From an uncultured Opitutaceae bacterium (GTDB lineage Bacteria > Verrucomicrobiota > Verrucomicrobiia > Opitutales > Opitutaceae): a DNA stretch of 43,296 bases. Position 1 is the first letter of the stretch, and each line of letters begins with the position of its first letter. The DNA lies in assembly GCA_903919205.1 (NCBI GenBank), contig CAIXHE010000125.1:1-43296 (forward strand), written 5' to 3'. The notes below the pieces were generated by a model. The model saw only the letters and a program-made list of their open reading frames with translations, did not search any database and was not told the origin of the DNA. Shown piece by piece: positions 33,870 to 43,296 of this stretch. The translations under genes and the position numbers were made by a program.

Positions 33870-34808
33870 TCAGAGTGCCTTCAGCGCCCGGATCTGGGCC
33901 TTGAAGTCGGCCGGTTGCGGGGCCTTCAGGTCGAGCGGCTTCCCGGTCACGGGATGCACGACGCACAGGCGCGCGGCGTGCAGCATGACGCGCGCCGGCT
34001 CGAGCGGGAGGTGGCTGTTCCTCTTCCACCCGTAGGCCGAGTCCCCGAGGAGCGGGTGGCCGAGGTGGTGCATGTGCACGCGGATCTGGTGGGTGCGGCC
34101 GGTGTGCAGGGTGCACGAGACAAGGGCCGCCAGGTCCCCGAATCGCTCCACGAGCGTCCAGTCGGTCCAGGACGCGCGCCCACCCTTTTCCTCCTCGACG
34201 ACCGCCATCTTGTGGCGCTGGCGCGTGTTGCGCCCGATCGCCTTGCGGATGCTCCCGCTCATGAGGCGCGGCACCCCGGAGACGAGCGCCAGGTACTCCT
34301 TGACGACGGTGCGCGCGGCGAACTGCGCGGCGAGCTCCCGGTGGGCGGCATCGGTCTTGGCGACGATCATGACGCCGGAGGTCTCGCGGTCGAGGCGGTG
34401 AACGATGCCCGGGCGCTCCACGCCGCCGATGCCGCTCAGGCTTCCGGCGCAGTGCGCCAGGAGCGCGTGGACCAGCGTGTCCTCGCGCGTGCCCGCGCCC
34501 GGGTGGACGACCATGCCCGCCGGCTTGTCGATCGCGAGCAGGCTCCTGTCCTCGAAGAGCACCTTCAGGCGGATCTTCACCGGCCGCAGGGCCGCAGGCA
34601 CGACCTCGGGGAACGCGAAGTCGATCTGGTCGCCGGCGCGCACGGTGGCGCTGCGCTCGATGGCGCGGCCCCTGAGCGAGACAAGCCCTGCGTCGAAGGC
34701 CCTCTGGAAGGCCACGCGGCTGTGCTCGGGAAACGCGAGCGCCAGCGCCTTGTCCGCCCGGGCGTGGCGCAGGGTCTCCGGCACCGTGTGGACCAGGCGC
34801 GCGCTCAC
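33870..34808 (-). CDS. RluD-like 23S rRNA pseudouridine synthase
   Basis: A 312-residue RluA-family enzyme. Residues about 5-70 resemble an S4 RNA-binding domain ([20 protein letters not shown]). The catalytic Asp is in [18 protein letters not shown]; later motifs are [14 protein letters not shown] and [10 protein letters not shown]. RluD modifies helix 69 of 23S rRNA, but RluA and RluC relatives cannot be excluded by eye. GTG 34808 overlaps the stop of the deaminase gene (GTGA), so it is the last gene of the lpxK operon. Downstream sequence is the accessory island. Confidence 0.9.
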   Translation of the reverse strand: MSARLVHTVPETLRHARADKALALAFPEHSRVAFQRAFDAGLVSLRGRAIERSATVRAGDQIDFAFPEVVPAALRPVKIRLKVLFEDRSLLAIDKPAGMVVHPGAGTREDTLVHALLAHCAGSLSGIGGVERPGIVHRLDRETSGVMIVAKTDAAHRELAAQFAARTVVKEYLALVSGVPRLMSGSIRKAIGRNTRQRHKMAVVEEEKGGRASWTDWTLVERFGDLAALVSCTLHTGRTHQIRVHMHHLGHPLLGDSAYGWKRNSHLPLEPARVMLHAARLCVVHPVTGKPLDLKAPQPADFKAQIRALKAL

Positions 34809-35797
34809 GATGCGACCAGCCGGTCGATCTCGGAGAGCCTCAGGCGGCGCTCCGCCTCGGGCACGCTCGCCACGGCCCAGCCGTTGCGCGCCACCTGGGC
34901 GAGCTCGGCGCGGCTGAAGCCGGCCTCGTGGGCCAGGGCGGTGTACTCCTCGATGATCGAGTTGGAGAAACTGAGCGGGTCGTCGGTGCTCACCGTGCAG
35001 TTGATTCCGGCCTGCATCAGGCGGCGCAGGGGGTGCGACGCCAGGTCGGGGTAGACGCCCAGCCCGATGTTGCTCAGCGGGCAGACGTCGAAGGTCGCGC
35101 CGCGCTCGGCCGCGAGCCGGACCACCTCCGGGTCCTCGATCGCGCGCACGCCGTGCTGGATGCGCAGGACCCCCAGCATCTCGATCGCCTCGCGCACGCG
35201 GTGGGCCCCGTCGAACTCGCCGGCATGGCACTTGGTGACCTTGCCCGCGTCCCGCACGCGCCTCCAGATCGGCACCGACCAGGCCTCGGTCGGCATGCGC
35301 TCGATGCCGTGGAGGTCCACGCCGGCCAGGTCGTCCCAGTCGGCAAGGGTGTCGATGACGGGCCGCAGGGGGCCGTTGTAGGCGCTGCGGAACATGCCCG
35401 TGAAGACGCGCACCTCGAGGCCCGGGGGCACGGCCGCTCGGATGGCGGCCAGGATCTCCCGGGCCGGGATGCCGAGCACCTCGGTCATGTGCAGGTGGAA
35501 GCTCGTCTCCACGTAGCGCACGTTCTGGCGCACGTGCTCGGCGAAGATGAGCCGGGCGGCCTCGTAGTAGCGCTCGGGGCTCGTGTACCAGACCTGCGCG
35601 TGGCTCAGCAGGATCCGCTCGAACTCCGGGAAGGTCTCGTAGCGGTAGGACTTCCTGCGGAACGCGGGGTCGGCAGGGTACGTGTGCGGGTCCATCGCCC
35701 GCATGAGGCTGTACGGGAGCGCCCCCTCGATGTGCAGGTGGGTCTCGGTCTTCGGCAGCGCCCAGATGAAGGCGTCGAGGGAGGGGTCGGCGGTCAT
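34805..35797 (-). CDS. Adenosine/adenine deaminase family amidohydrolase
   Basis: A 330-residue zinc hydrolase of the purine-salvage deaminase family. Zinc ligands are His20 and His22 in [11 protein letters not shown]; the active-site Glu is in [13 protein letters not shown]; HxxD-type residues are in [11 protein letters not shown]; and the late Asp pair is in [11 protein letters not shown]. The expected reaction is adenosine to inosine or adenine to hypoxanthine. Sequence alone does not fix the substrate, since adenine deaminases of fungal type share these motifs. It lies 40 bases after the M29 gene and overlaps rluD. Confidence 0.87.
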   Translation of the reverse strand: MTADPSLDAFIWALPKTETHLHIEGALPYSLMRAMDPHTYPADPAFRRKSYRYETFPEFERILLSHAQVWYTSPERYYEAARLIFAEHVRQNVRYVETSFHLHMTEVLGIPAREILAAIRAAVPPGLEVRVFTGMFRSAYNGPLRPVIDTLADWDDLAGVDLHGIERMPTEAWSVPIWRRVRDAGKVTKCHAGEFDGAHRVREAIEMLGVLRIQHGVRAIEDPEVVRLAAERGATFDVCPLSNIGLGVYPDLASHPLRRLMQAGINCTVSTDDPLSFSNSIIEEYTALAHEAGFSRAELAQVARNGWAVASVPEAERRLRLSEIDRLVAS

Positions 35798-35837
35798 GGT
35801 CGGGGATGCGGGTCCCGCTGCGGGCAGCTCGGCGCGC

Positions 35838-36956
35838 CTAGCCCGCGAGCAGGTAGGCGGGGTTCAGCTTGTGGAGAGACTTCGGGACGAAGAGGCCGTC
35901 CTTTCTCACCAGCTTCCCGTCGAAGTGGATCTCGCCGCCGCCGTACTCGGGGCGCTGGATGCAGACCATGTCCCAGTGCACCTGGGACTTGTTGCCGTTG
36001 CCGCAGTCCTCGTAGGCCTGGCCCGGCGTGAAGTGGAAGGAGCCCGCGATCTTCTCGTCGAAGAGGATGTCGCGCATGGGCTCCAGGATGTGCGGGTTGA
36101 ATCCGATCGCGAACTCGCCGATGTAGCGCGCCCCGGGATCGCTGTCGAGGATCTGGTTGAGCTTGGTCGTGTTGCTAGAGGTCGCCTCGACGATCTTCCC
36201 CTTCTTGAAGACGAGCCGGATGTTGTCGAACGAGGAGCCGAGGTAGACGGTCGGCGCGTTGTACTGCACGACCCCCTCGACGGAATCCTTCACCGGGCAG
36301 GAGAAGACCTCGCCGTCGGGAATGTTGTACTGGCCGCCGCACTCCTTGGCGCCAATGCCCTTGATCGAGAAGCGCAGGTCGGTGCCGGGGCCTGTGACGC
36401 GGACCTGGTCGGTCGAGGCCATCAGCTCGGCGAGCGCCCTCATGCCCGGCTTCATGCGGGCGTAGTCGAGCGTGCAGACGCGGAAGTAGAAGTCCTCGAA
36501 GGCCTCGGTGCTCATGCCGGCCTGCTGCGCCATGGCCGAGGTCGGCCAGCGCAGGACGACCCACTTGGTCTTGTTGACCCGCTGGTCGATCACGGGCTTC
36601 ATCAGGCGGCTGACCAGCTGCACGCGCTCCGAAGGCACGTCGGCCGCCTCGAAGATGTTGTCCGAGCCGCGAAGCGCGATGTAGGCGCTCATCTTGCGCA
36701 TCCGGGCGAGCTCGACCTCCGCGATCAGCTCGTACTGCCCCGCCTCGGCGCCGAGGGAGAGCTCGCGCGTCACGCGCGCCCGGTGGATCTGGACGAAGGG
36801 CTGCGCCCCCCGGGCCCGGGCGGCGCGCACAAGCGCGATCACCATCGCGTCCGGAACATCGAAGGCGTCGATCAGTACCCGCTCGCCCTTCGCGAGCGAG
36901 GTCGAGAATCCGGTGAGTCCGTCTGCGAGCTGTGAGAATCGGGGGTCGATGATCAT
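35838..36956 (-). CDS. M29-family aminopeptidase
   Basis: A 372-residue cytosolic metallo-aminopeptidase like AmpS/aminopeptidase T. The likely metal ligands are Glu216 in PDGEVFSCP, Glu281 in [10 protein letters not shown], His308 in GSFHFTPG, and His327 and Asp329 in QVHWDMV. The substrate-side segment [15 protein letters not shown] is typical. Length is close to family members (about 370-410). ATG 36956 overlaps the lpxK stop (ATGA). The link between lipid A, peptide and purine genes in one operon is unlikely to be functional beyond shared transcription. Confidence 0.9.
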   Translation of the reverse strand: MIIDPRFSQLADGLTGFSTSLAKGERVLIDAFDVPDAMVIALVRAARARGAQPFVQIHRARVTRELSLGAEAGQYELIAEVELARMRKMSAYIALRGSDNIFEAADVPSERVQLVSRLMKPVIDQRVNKTKWVVLRWPTSAMAQQAGMSTEAFEDFYFRVCTLDYARMKPGMRALAELMASTDQVRVTGPGTDLRFSIKGIGAKECGGQYNIPDGEVFSCPVKDSVEGVVQYNAPTVYLGSSFDNIRLVFKKGKIVEATSSNTTKLNQILDSDPGARYIGEFAIGFNPHILEPMRDILFDEKIAGSFHFTPGQAYEDCGNGNKSQVHWDMVCIQRPEYGGGEIHFDGKLVRKDGLFVPKSLHKLNPAYLLAG

Positions 36957-38191
36957 TTGGGAGGGCCACTAACGCCGGGAGGCGCCTCCGCCGCAAGAGC
37001 GTTTTGGGGAAAGCAGATGCGGCCCACGGCCTCGTCGAAGTCGGCGGCCCCCCGGATGATCTCGATCTCGAGGCGCAGGTAGTAGACGGGAAGCGGGCTG
37101 CCGCCCGCGTCCGAGATGCGGACGGCGTCCTTCTCGGTCGTCACCAGGCACTCCGCGCGCTCGCGCTCGGCGGCGTCGTAGAGCTCCTCCAGGTCCTCCG
37201 GCGTGTAGCGGTAGTGGTCGAGGAAGCGCTCGCGGCCGACCAGGAGCGCCCCCAGGTCGCGCAGGAACTTCTCGAAGCTCTCGGGGGTGGCGATCCCGCT
37301 GAAGGCGAAGATCCTGCGGCCCTTCAGCCACTCGAGGGGCTGGCGGCCGGAGGGGCCGCCGGGGCGCACGTCCAGGCGCTGCAGGTACTGGGGCTTGTGC
37401 GCGCACTCGATGATGTCGGCGTCCGGCTTGTGCCGGGCGATCAGGGCCTCGAGCTCGGGGTCCCTGCGGCCGTTCGACTTGGTGAGGAAGATGTAGTTGG
37501 CGCGCTTCAGGTGCTTCACCGGCTCGCGCAGGATGCCGCGGGGCAGCAGGTGGCCGTTGCCGAAGGGGTTGGTCTTGTCGACCAGGAGCAGGTTCAGGCG
37601 GCCCTTGAGCGGCCGGTACTGGAAGCCGTCGTCGAGCACGAGGGTGTCGCACCCGAACCTCTTGATGGCGTAGGTGCCCGCCTTGACGCGGTTCTTGTCG
37701 ACGAGGACGACGACCCCCGGCAGGTTGCGGGCGAGCATGTAGGGCTCGTCGCCGGAGACCTCGCTGTCGAGGAGCACGTCCTGGCCGTCGCTCACGACCC
37801 GCGGCGGCGGCTCGTCGGTGTGCGTGATCCCGTACCAGGCCTTCTTCCAGAGCGGGGGCGCCTTGCTCTTGTAGCCGCGGCTCAGGATCGCCACCTTGCG
37901 GCCGCGGTCCCGGAGCGCCCGGGCGAACATCTCGACGACCGGGGTCTTGCCGGTGCCGCCCACGGTCAGGTTGCCCACCACGACGACCAGGCAGCCGAGC
38001 GGGTGGTCCCGCAGGATGCGCTGCCGGTACAGCCAGAGCCGCAGCTGCACCACCCAGCTGAAGAGCCAGGAGAGGGTCTGCAGGAACATCCCGTAGATCA
38101 CCGCCCCGGTGTCCGCGCGCCGCCCGAGAACGACGTCCACGGTGTAGAGCTCGAACGCTTGGAATTTTCTCTTGAGCCAGGATAGCGGCAT
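36953..38191 (-). CDS. lpxK: Tetraacyldisaccharide 4'-kinase
   Basis: A 412-residue inner-membrane enzyme that phosphorylates the 4' position of the lipid A precursor. An amphipathic/membrane helix lies near 34-58 ([19 protein letters not shown]). The P-loop is [17 protein letters not shown], followed by [18 protein letters not shown] and [12 protein letters not shown]. It is longer than E. coli LpxK (328) because of a C-terminal extension and insertions. Presence of lpxK shows a Gram-negative envelope with lipid A. ATG 38191 ([16 protein letters not shown]) heads the operon, divergent from the aminotransferase across 90 bases. Confidence 0.94.
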   Translation of the reverse strand: MPLSWLKRKFQAFELYTVDVVLGRRADTGAVIYGMFLQTLSWLFSWVVQLRLWLYRQRILRDHPLGCLVVVVGNLTVGGTGKTPVVEMFARALRDRGRKVAILSRGYKSKAPPLWKKAWYGITHTDEPPPRVVSDGQDVLLDSEVSGDEPYMLARNLPGVVVLVDKNRVKAGTYAIKRFGCDTLVLDDGFQYRPLKGRLNLLLVDKTNPFGNGHLLPRGILREPVKHLKRANYIFLTKSNGRRDPELEALIARHKPDADIIECAHKPQYLQRLDVRPGGPSGRQPLEWLKGRRIFAFSGIATPESFEKFLRDLGALLVGRERFLDHYRYTPEDLEELYDAAERERAECLVTTEKDAVRISDAGGSPLPVYYLRLEIEIIRGAADFDEAVGRICFPQNALAAEAPPGVSGPPK

Positions 38192-38281
38192 GGGCCGGCG
38201 ACCGCGGGGGTCCCCTTGGGGGAATGAAGGTTGACGCCGGGGGCGGCGTAAACTGTTTTCAACACTCCACGCAGAACCCCC

Positions 38282-39370
38282 ATGGCCTACAAACTCTTCA
38301 TCCCTGGCCCCATCGCCGTCTCCGACAAGACGCTCCAAGCCATGGCCCATCCCATGATCGGCCACCGGAGCACCGACTTCGTCGCCCTCTACCAGTCCCT
38401 GCAGCCGGGCCTGCAGGCGCTCTTTGGCACTCAGGACCCCGTGTACCTGTCGACGAGCAGCGCCTGGGGCTCCATGGAGGGCGCGATCCGCAACGTCGTG
38501 AAGGCGAAGGTGCTCAACTGCATGAACGGGGCGTTCTCGGACAAGTGGAACGACGTGTCGCTGCGCTGCGGCAAGCAGGCGACCGCGCTCAAGTTCGAGT
38601 GGGGCAAGCCGATCGACCCGGACGCGGTCAGGGCGGAGCTCGCAAAGGGCGGCTACGACGCCATCACGATCATCCACAACGAGACCTCCTGCGGGTGCAT
38701 GAGCGACCTGCCGGCGCTGATGGCGGTCCTGCGGGAGTTCCCGGAGGTGATCTCGATCATCGACACGGTGAGCTCGTTTAGCGCCATGCCGATCGCCAAG
38801 GACGCGCTCGGGGTCGATATCATCATCACCGGCTCGCAGAAGGCCCTGGCGCTGCCCCCGGGCCTCTCGCTCCTCTCGGTCTCCAAGCGCGCGCTCGCGC
38901 GCGCCGCGACGGTCGGCGAGCGGGGCTACTACTTCGACCTGGTCGAGTTCCAGAAGAACCACGAGAACGGCATGACGCCGAGCACGCCCGTCATCCCCCT
39001 GATCTACGCGCTGCGCTCCAAGCTGGAGGACATCCAGGCCGAGGGCCTCGAGGCCCGCTACGCCCGCCACAGCCGCCTGAACGGGACCGTGCGCGCCTGG
39101 GGCTACGCGAAGGGCTTCAAGCTCTTCCCCGCGGAGGCCTACGGGTCGGTGACCCTCAACTGCTTCGCCAACAACCTCGGCTACGACCTGTCCGCCCTCA
39201 ACAAGGTGCTCAAGTCGAAGCACCACCTCGTGATCGACGGGGGCTACGGAAAGCTGAAGGGAAAGACCTTCCGCATCTCGAACATGGGCGACGAGACCGA
39301 CGCCACGATCGCCGAGCTGATCTCGGCCCTCGACAGCGCCCTCGCGGAGACGCCCAAGGCGGCCTCCTGA
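38282..39370 (+). CDS. Class V aminotransferase (alanine/serine-glyoxylate type)
   Basis: A 362-residue PLP enzyme of fold type I. It starts [20 protein letters not shown], with the HRSTDF motif near 28, [14 protein letters not shown], the Asp of IIDTVSS that contacts PLP, and the Schiff-base Lys187 in [14 protein letters not shown]. Relatives use alanine, serine or phosphoserine as amino donors with glyoxylate or hydroxypyruvate; the exact donor is not decidable. A TTGACG at 38231-38236 may be the -35. It is a single-gene unit between lpxK and topB. Confidence 0.88.
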   Translation: MAYKLFIPGPIAVSDKTLQAMAHPMIGHRSTDFVALYQSLQPGLQALFGTQDPVYLSTSSAWGSMEGAIRNVVKAKVLNCMNGAFSDKWNDVSLRCGKQATALKFEWGKPIDPDAVRAELAKGGYDAITIIHNETSCGCMSDLPALMAVLREFPEVISIIDTVSSFSAMPIAKDALGVDIIITGSQKALALPPGLSLLSVSKRALARAATVGERGYYFDLVEFQKNHENGMTPSTPVIPLIYALRSKLEDIQAEGLEARYARHSRLNGTVRAWGYAKGFKLFPAEAYGSVTLNCFANNLGYDLSALNKVLKSKHHLVIDGGYGKLKGKTFRISNMGDETDATIAELISALDSALAETPKAAS

Positions 39371-39393
39371 ACGGGTGTCCCGAAAAGTAAACC

Positions 39394-39422
39394 TTGAAAC
39401 TTCCGTGCGCGGGGCCTATCGG
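39394..39422 (+). promoter_or_regulatory. Candidate topB promoter
   Basis: TTGAAA (39394-39399), 17 bases, TATCGG (39417-39422). The start site would lie about 5-10 bases before ATG 39434, implying a very short leader. Good -35, modest -10. Confidence 0.35.
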
Positions 39423-39433
39423 CTCGCGACTTC

Positions 39434-41986
39434 ATGAAGTCACTCATCATCGCCGAGAAGCCGTCCGTCGCGACGGATCTTGCGCGCGCCCTCGGCAAGG
39501 TTCCCAAGAAGGGTGACCACTTTGAGAACGACGACTACGTCATCTCCTCGGCGGTCGGCCACATCGTCGAGCTTCAGATGCCGGAGGACATCGACAAGAA
39601 GAAGTACGGCTTCTGGCGGCTGGACGCGCTGCCCATCATCCCCGAGAAGTTCCAGCTGAAGCCGGTCGAGGAATCCAAGGACCGCTTCGACCAATTGAAG
39701 AAGCTCCTCGGGCGCAAGGACGTCGAGCTCGTGATCAACGCGTGCGACGCGGGCCGCGAGGGCGAGCTGATCTTCGCGTACATCTACCAGCTGACCAAGT
39801 GCAAGCTGCCGGTGAAGCGGGCCTGGATGCAGACGATGACCCAGGACGGCATCCGCGAGGCGTTCCGCTCCCTGCGCGACGGCGAGAAGATGGCGGGGCT
39901 TGCCGACGCGGCGCGCTGCCGCAGCGAGAGCGACTGGCTGATCGGCATCAACGGGACGCGCGCCCTCACCAAGCGCATGTTCGGCTCGAGGGCCGGAAAC
40001 GTGGCCTCGGTCGGCCGCGTGCAGACCCCCACCCTGGCGATCGTCTACGCCCGGGAGCTCGAGATCCGCAACTTCAAGGCCCGCCCCTACTGGAGGATCA
40101 CCGGGGAGTTCGGGGTGTCGCGCGGAAGCTACGAGGGCGTCTACCAGAGGCCCGACTTCAGGAAGTCCGACGCCGACGAGCACGACCGCGTGGACCGCAT
40201 CTGGGACAAGGCGCGCGCCGAGTCGATCCTCGCGGCCTGCGCGGGCTCGCCCCCGGCGGCCGTCACCGAGGAGAAGAAGGCGAGCACGCAGGCCTCGCCC
40301 CGCCTCTACGACCTCACCACCCTCCAGCGCGAGGTGAACAACCGCTTCGGGCTGTCGGCCCGGCGCACCTCCCAGATCGCCCAGGCGCTCTACGAGCGCC
40401 ACAAGATGATCACGTACCCGAGGACCGACTCGCGCGCGCTGCCCGAGGACTACATCCCGACCTGCCGACAGGCCCTCCTCAACCTGCAGGGCGACCTGGC
40501 CGGGCACGCCGCCAAGGTCCTCGAGGAGCAGTGGCTCGGGCCCAACAAGCGCATCTTCAACAACGCCCAGATCTCGGACCACTTCGCGATAATCCCGACC
40601 GTGGAGACCCCCAAGCCCCTGGACGACATGGAGGCCAAGGTCTACGACATGATCGCGCGGCGCTTCGTGGCGGTCTTCTATCCCTCGGCGGAGTTCGACA
40701 TCACGACCCGCACAAGCACGGTCGCCGGACACCCCTTCAGGACCGAGGGCAAGGTTCTCACGTTCCCCGGCTGGCTCGCGGTCTACGGCAAGAGCACGGT
40801 CGAGGACGACTCGCCCGACTCGCGCGCGCTCCCCGCGCTCGATCCCGCGGACGGCAAGCCGCCCACCGCGAAGACGCTCGCGACCGAGCTGCACGAGGAG
40901 GCGACCCGCCCCCCGCCGCGCTACACCGAGGCGACGCTCCTCTCCGCCATGGAGGGCGCCGGCAAGCTGGTCGACGACGACGAGCTCGCCGAGGCCATGA
41001 AGGAGCGCGGGCTGGGGACGCCTGCGACCCGCGCCGACACGATCGACGGGCTGATCAACACCCGCTACGTCGAGCGCCAGCAGCGCGAGCTCGTGCCGAC
41101 GCCCAAGGCCGAGCAGATCCTGCAGTTCCTCACCGCCGTCAAGGCCGAGGGCATCACGAGCCCCGCCATGACCGGGGAGTGGGAGTTCAAGCTGCGGCAG
41201 ATGGAGCACGGCAAGTTCCCGCGCGAGAAGTTCATGGCCGAGGTGGTCGAGACCACCAAGGGCATCGTCGAGCGCGTGAAGAGCTTCGAGGAGGACGACT
41301 CCGTGGCCCGCGAGACCGAGATCCTCTCGCCGACCGACGGCAAGGCCATGCTCGAGACCCTGCGCGGCTACAAGTCCAAGGACGGGGAGCTCATCATCTA
41401 CAAGGTGATCGCCAACAGGAAGATGAACGAGACCGAGGTGAGCGACCTGCTCACCAAGGGCCAGATCGGACCCCTCGACGGCTTCCGCTCCAAGGCCGGC
41501 AAGCCCTTCAGCGCGGTGCTCCGGTACAACAAGGAGGAGAAGAAGGCCGAGTTCGTGTTCGACGGGCAGCGCGACGCGAACGGCGCCGTCAAGATCGACT
41601 TCACGGGCCTGAGTCCCGTCGCCGAGGCCCCGAGCCCGCGCTTCCCCGCCGGCTCTCAGGTCTACGAGACGCCCCAGAGCTACGTCGTGCGCAGCGTCGT
41701 CGACGGCGAGGACAAGGTCCTGTGCCGCTGCTCCAAGCGCATCCTCTCGCGCGACATCCCGCTTGAGCAGTTCATGAAGATGCTCTCGACGGGAAAGACC
41801 GACCTGCTGGACAAGTTCTGGAGCATGCGCACCCGCCGGCCCTTCAGCGCCTTCCTGGCGCTCAAGGAGGACGGCAGCACCGGCTTCGAGTTCGCGCCGC
41901 GGCCCCCCAAGGACCCCAACGCCCCGGCTCGCAGGGGCGGCCGCAAGGCGAAGAAGGCCGCCCCCGAAGGCACGGCTCCGGCTTAA
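39434..41986 (+). CDS. topB: DNA topoisomerase III (type IA)
   Basis: An 850-residue enzyme that relaxes and decatenates DNA by single-strand passage. The TOPRIM domain begins MKSLIIAEKPSVATDLARAL with Glu8 and has INACDAGREGELIFAYI (105-111). The strand-breaking Tyr328 is in MITYPRTDSRALPEDY, and GRVQTPTLAIVYARE is the family signature. Two related repeats of topoisomerase C-terminal type follow at about 630-700 and 720-810 (ELIIYKVIANRKMNETEVSDLL; FSAFLALKEDG), without Cys clusters. The tail is Lys/Ala/Pro-rich (RRGGRKAKKAAPEG), probably DNA-binding. Longer than E. coli TopB (653). Confidence 0.94.
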   Translation: MKSLIIAEKPSVATDLARALGKVPKKGDHFENDDYVISSAVGHIVELQMPEDIDKKKYGFWRLDALPIIPEKFQLKPVEESKDRFDQLKKLLGRKDVELVINACDAGREGELIFAYIYQLTKCKLPVKRAWMQTMTQDGIREAFRSLRDGEKMAGLADAARCRSESDWLIGINGTRALTKRMFGSRAGNVASVGRVQTPTLAIVYARELEIRNFKARPYWRITGEFGVSRGSYEGVYQRPDFRKSDADEHDRVDRIWDKARAESILAACAGSPPAAVTEEKKASTQASPRLYDLTTLQREVNNRFGLSARRTSQIAQALYERHKMITYPRTDSRALPEDYIPTCRQALLNLQGDLAGHAAKVLEEQWLGPNKRIFNNAQISDHFAIIPTVETPKPLDDMEAKVYDMIARRFVAVFYPSAEFDITTRTSTVAGHPFRTEGKVLTFPGWLAVYGKSTVEDDSPDSRALPALDPADGKPPTAKTLATELHEEATRPPPRYTEATLLSAMEGAGKLVDDDELAEAMKERGLGTPATRADTIDGLINTRYVERQQRELVPTPKAEQILQFLTAVKAEGITSPAMTGEWEFKLRQMEHGKFPREKFMAEVVETTKGIVERVKSFEEDDSVARETEILSPTDGKAMLETLRGYKSKDGELIIYKVIANRKMNETEVSDLLTKGQIGPLDGFRSKAGKPFSAVLRYNKEEKKAEFVFDGQRDANGAVKIDFTGLSPVAEAPSPRFPAGSQVYETPQSYVVRSVVDGEDKVLCRCSKRILSRDIPLEQFMKMLSTGKTDLLDKFWSMRTRRPFSAFLALKEDGSTGFEFAPRPPKDPNAPARRGGRKAKKAAPEGTAPA

Positions 41987-42046
41987 ATCGGCCCGGCCAA
42001 GGAACCTTGCGGCCCCCGGCGCGTCTTGCCCGCTGTACACGCCCCC

Positions 42047-43057
42047 ATGAAGAAGAATTTGCTGATCGCGCTCCTTGCCCTGGCCCTCCTCGCGGAGACC
42101 GCGTGGGCCTGGCGGGAATACCGTGACCTCGTGGTCCTTCGAGCGGAGCTGGCGGACGGAAACCTGGCGCTCGTCAAGGGCCAGCTTGCCGAGGCCCAGA
42201 AGACGATCCGGGGCCTGCAGGACCGCCTGCTGGCCGCCCGCGGCCGCAGGGGCGGCCCCGGGACCGAAGGTCCGGGCGACGGGCCGGCCGGCGACGCCGG
42301 CCCGGAGGGTCCCGGGGGCGGCCGCGGCGGCCGCTGGGGCGCGTGGGCGAGGCTCGCCAACGACCCGGAGTTCCAGCGCCTGATGGCGATCCAGGTTAAG
42401 GGCCGCATCTCGCAGACCTACGCACCCCTCTTCAAGTCGCTCAACCTGAGCCCCGACCAGCTCGCCCAGTTCCAGTCGCTTCTCGCCGAGAAGCAGCAGG
42501 CCCTCGCCGACGTGATGGGGGCCGCCCGCGAGCAGGGCATCAACCCGCGGCAGGACCCCGACGCCTTCAAGACGCTGGTGGGCCAGGCCCTCGCCCAGTC
42601 CGACCAGGCGATCCAGCAGGCCCTCGGCGACGCCGCCTACCAGCAGTACCAGCAGTACCAGCAGACCCTGCCCGAGCGCAACACCGTCGGCACCCTGTCC
42701 CAGTCGCTCAGCTACACGCAGACCCCGCTCACCGAGGACCAGGCGAGCCAGCTGCAGGCGATCCTGGCCGCCAACCAGCCCCAGCGCGCCGGCAACGGCA
42801 CCGCGGGCACGGACGGGAACACGGGGCCGAGCCCGATGGCGCTCCTGAACGGCGGCGGCCAGGCGAGGGTGACCGCGGACGCGATCACGCAGGCCTCTGG
42901 CGTGCTGTCGGCCCCGCAACTCGCTGCCCTGCAGCAGATACAGGAGCAGCAGCAGGCCCAGCAGCAGCTCCAGCAGCTGATGCGCGCCTCGCAGCAGGGC
43001 TCGGGCGGGACCCCCGCGGTGCCGGCGACCCCGGCGTCCGGCGGCGGCAAGGGCTAG
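42047..43057 (+). CDS. Exported Gln-rich protein with LTxxQ-like segments and Gly/Pro linker
   Basis: A 336-residue protein without a named family. Residues 1-22 are a signal peptide or anchor ([20 protein letters not shown]), 25-66 a coiled coil, and 69-96 a Gly/Pro/Asp/Glu low-complexity linker with collagen-like steps. Two segments read like LTxxQ motifs of Spy/CpxP-type periplasmic chaperones: LNLSPDQLAQFQSLLAEKQ near 133 and LTEDQASQLQAILA near 230. Gln-rich repeats lie at about 198-207 and 295-325. TTG 42026 is an alternative start, but ATG 42047 gives the clean signal. Chaperone-like behaviour is a guess. Confidence 0.65.
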   Translation: MKKNLLIALLALALLAETAWAWREYRDLVVLRAELADGNLALVKGQLAEAQKTIRGLQDRLLAARGRRGGPGTEGPGDGPAGDAGPEGPGGGRGGRWGAWARLANDPEFQRLMAIQVKGRISQTYAPLFKSLNLSPDQLAQFQSLLAEKQQALADVMGAAREQGINPRQDPDAFKTLVGQALAQSDQAIQQALGDAAYQQYQQYQQTLPERNTVGTLSQSLSYTQTPLTEDQASQLQAILAANQPQRAGNGTAGTDGNTGPSPMALLNGGGQARVTADAITQASGVLSAPQLAALQQIQEQQQAQQQLQQLMRASQQGSGGTPAVPATPASGGGKG

Positions 43058-43122
43058 CGGCCAATCGTCACCGTTTAAACGCTTGTAGGCCAAGGGCGCC
43101 GGAGCGTACCCTGTCCGACGCC

Positions 43123-43296
43123 ATGATCGTTACAACGGCCCAGTTATTCACGCACGCCTATGGGAAATATGCGGTAGGCGCGTACAACATCAACAATGCA
43201 GAGCAGGCCATGGGCCTGTTCCGCGGGTGCATCGACTCCCAGGCCCCCTTTATCATCCAGATATCCAAGGGCGCCCGGAAGTACACCGACAAGCGG
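43123..43296 (+). CDS. Class II fructose-bisphosphate aldolase, N-terminal part (3' end outside window)
   Basis: The first 58 residues of a gene cut by the window edge: MIVTTAQLFTHAYGKYAVGA, then YNINNAEQAMGLFRGC and APFIIQISKGARKYTDKR. This is the start of class II aldolases, which use zinc to cleave fructose 1,6-bisphosphate; YAVGAYNINN and the later QISKGA are diagnostic. The catalytic Asp and zinc ligands lie beyond the window. ATG 43123 follows 65 bases after the preceding stop. Confidence 0.88.
   Translation, partial: MIVTTAQLFTHAYGKYAVGAYNINNAEQAMGLFRGCIDSQAPFIIQISKGARKYTDKR

Noticed and set aside
39440-43093. A 1217-codon minus-strand frame across topB and the Gln-rich gene
   Set aside because: It is long only because stops are rare at high GC; topB on the other strand has intact catalytic motifs and the long frame has none.

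Overview
The window is about 43 kb of GC-rich bacterial chromosome and mostly reads as housekeeping genes. It holds roughly 36 credible intact or edge-truncated genes, one complete IS3-family element and one short accessory stretch. Several traits suggest a Gram-negative member of the PVC group, perhaps Verrucomicrobiota of the Opitutae type: a GreA-like factor carrying a long extra N-terminal region (chlamydial GreA is also unusually long), an MEP isoprenoid pathway, lipid A synthesis (LpxK), several lipoproteins, and a TIR-TPR membrane protein. The lineage is an inference from gene content; no rRNA gene is present to settle it.

Layout. 1-9.9 kb: 3' end of a GreA-like gene, an ArsR/methyltransferase fusion, ptsI, then ispE (minus) divergent from ispD-ispF-oligopeptide-binding lipoprotein (plus), followed by three membrane proteins. 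9.9-14.5 kb: uvrA (minus) head to head with a DUF3108 gene, then rplU-rpmA and a small coiled-coil membrane protein. 14.5-18.8 kb (minus): TIR/TolB-like/TPR protein, and scpB-pheA. 18.9-24.0 kb (plus): ilvD-pgi, a small lipoprotein, rsmI and a Ppx/GppA phosphatase. 24.0-29.1 kb: a possible 39-residue protein, a secreted alpha-toroid protein, and a minus-strand cluster GNAT, MBOAT acyltransferase, SGNH-like protein and a tiny membrane protein that looks like a surface-glycan acylation module. 29.1-33.87 kb: accessory stretch. 33.87-38.2 kb (minus): lpxK - M29 aminopeptidase - adenosine deaminase family - rluD, with overlapping ends. 38.3-43.3 kb (plus): class V aminotransferase, topB, a Gln-rich exported protein and the 5' end of a class II aldolase gene.

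The accessory stretch is the most unusual part. It has a complete IS3-type element with a visible A7 slippery site and a perfect 10-bp stimulatory stem. Next comes an AbiE-type toxin-antitoxin pair in toxin-first order, with a 42-bp interrupted palindrome over its likely promoter. After that lie a NERD-domain gene broken by a frameshift, a 40-residue C-terminal remnant of a PIN-domain (VapC-like) toxin, and a small interrupted ORF. I read it as a decaying defence/toxin-antitoxin island. The AbiE pair looks like its only intact cargo.

I did not find a clearly new multi-gene system. The best leads for novelty are the reversed AbiE operon with its large operator, the 39-residue ORF at 24057-24176, the ptsI leader hairpin that puts the Shine-Dalgarno sequence in its loop, and the TIR-TM-TolB-like-TPR protein.
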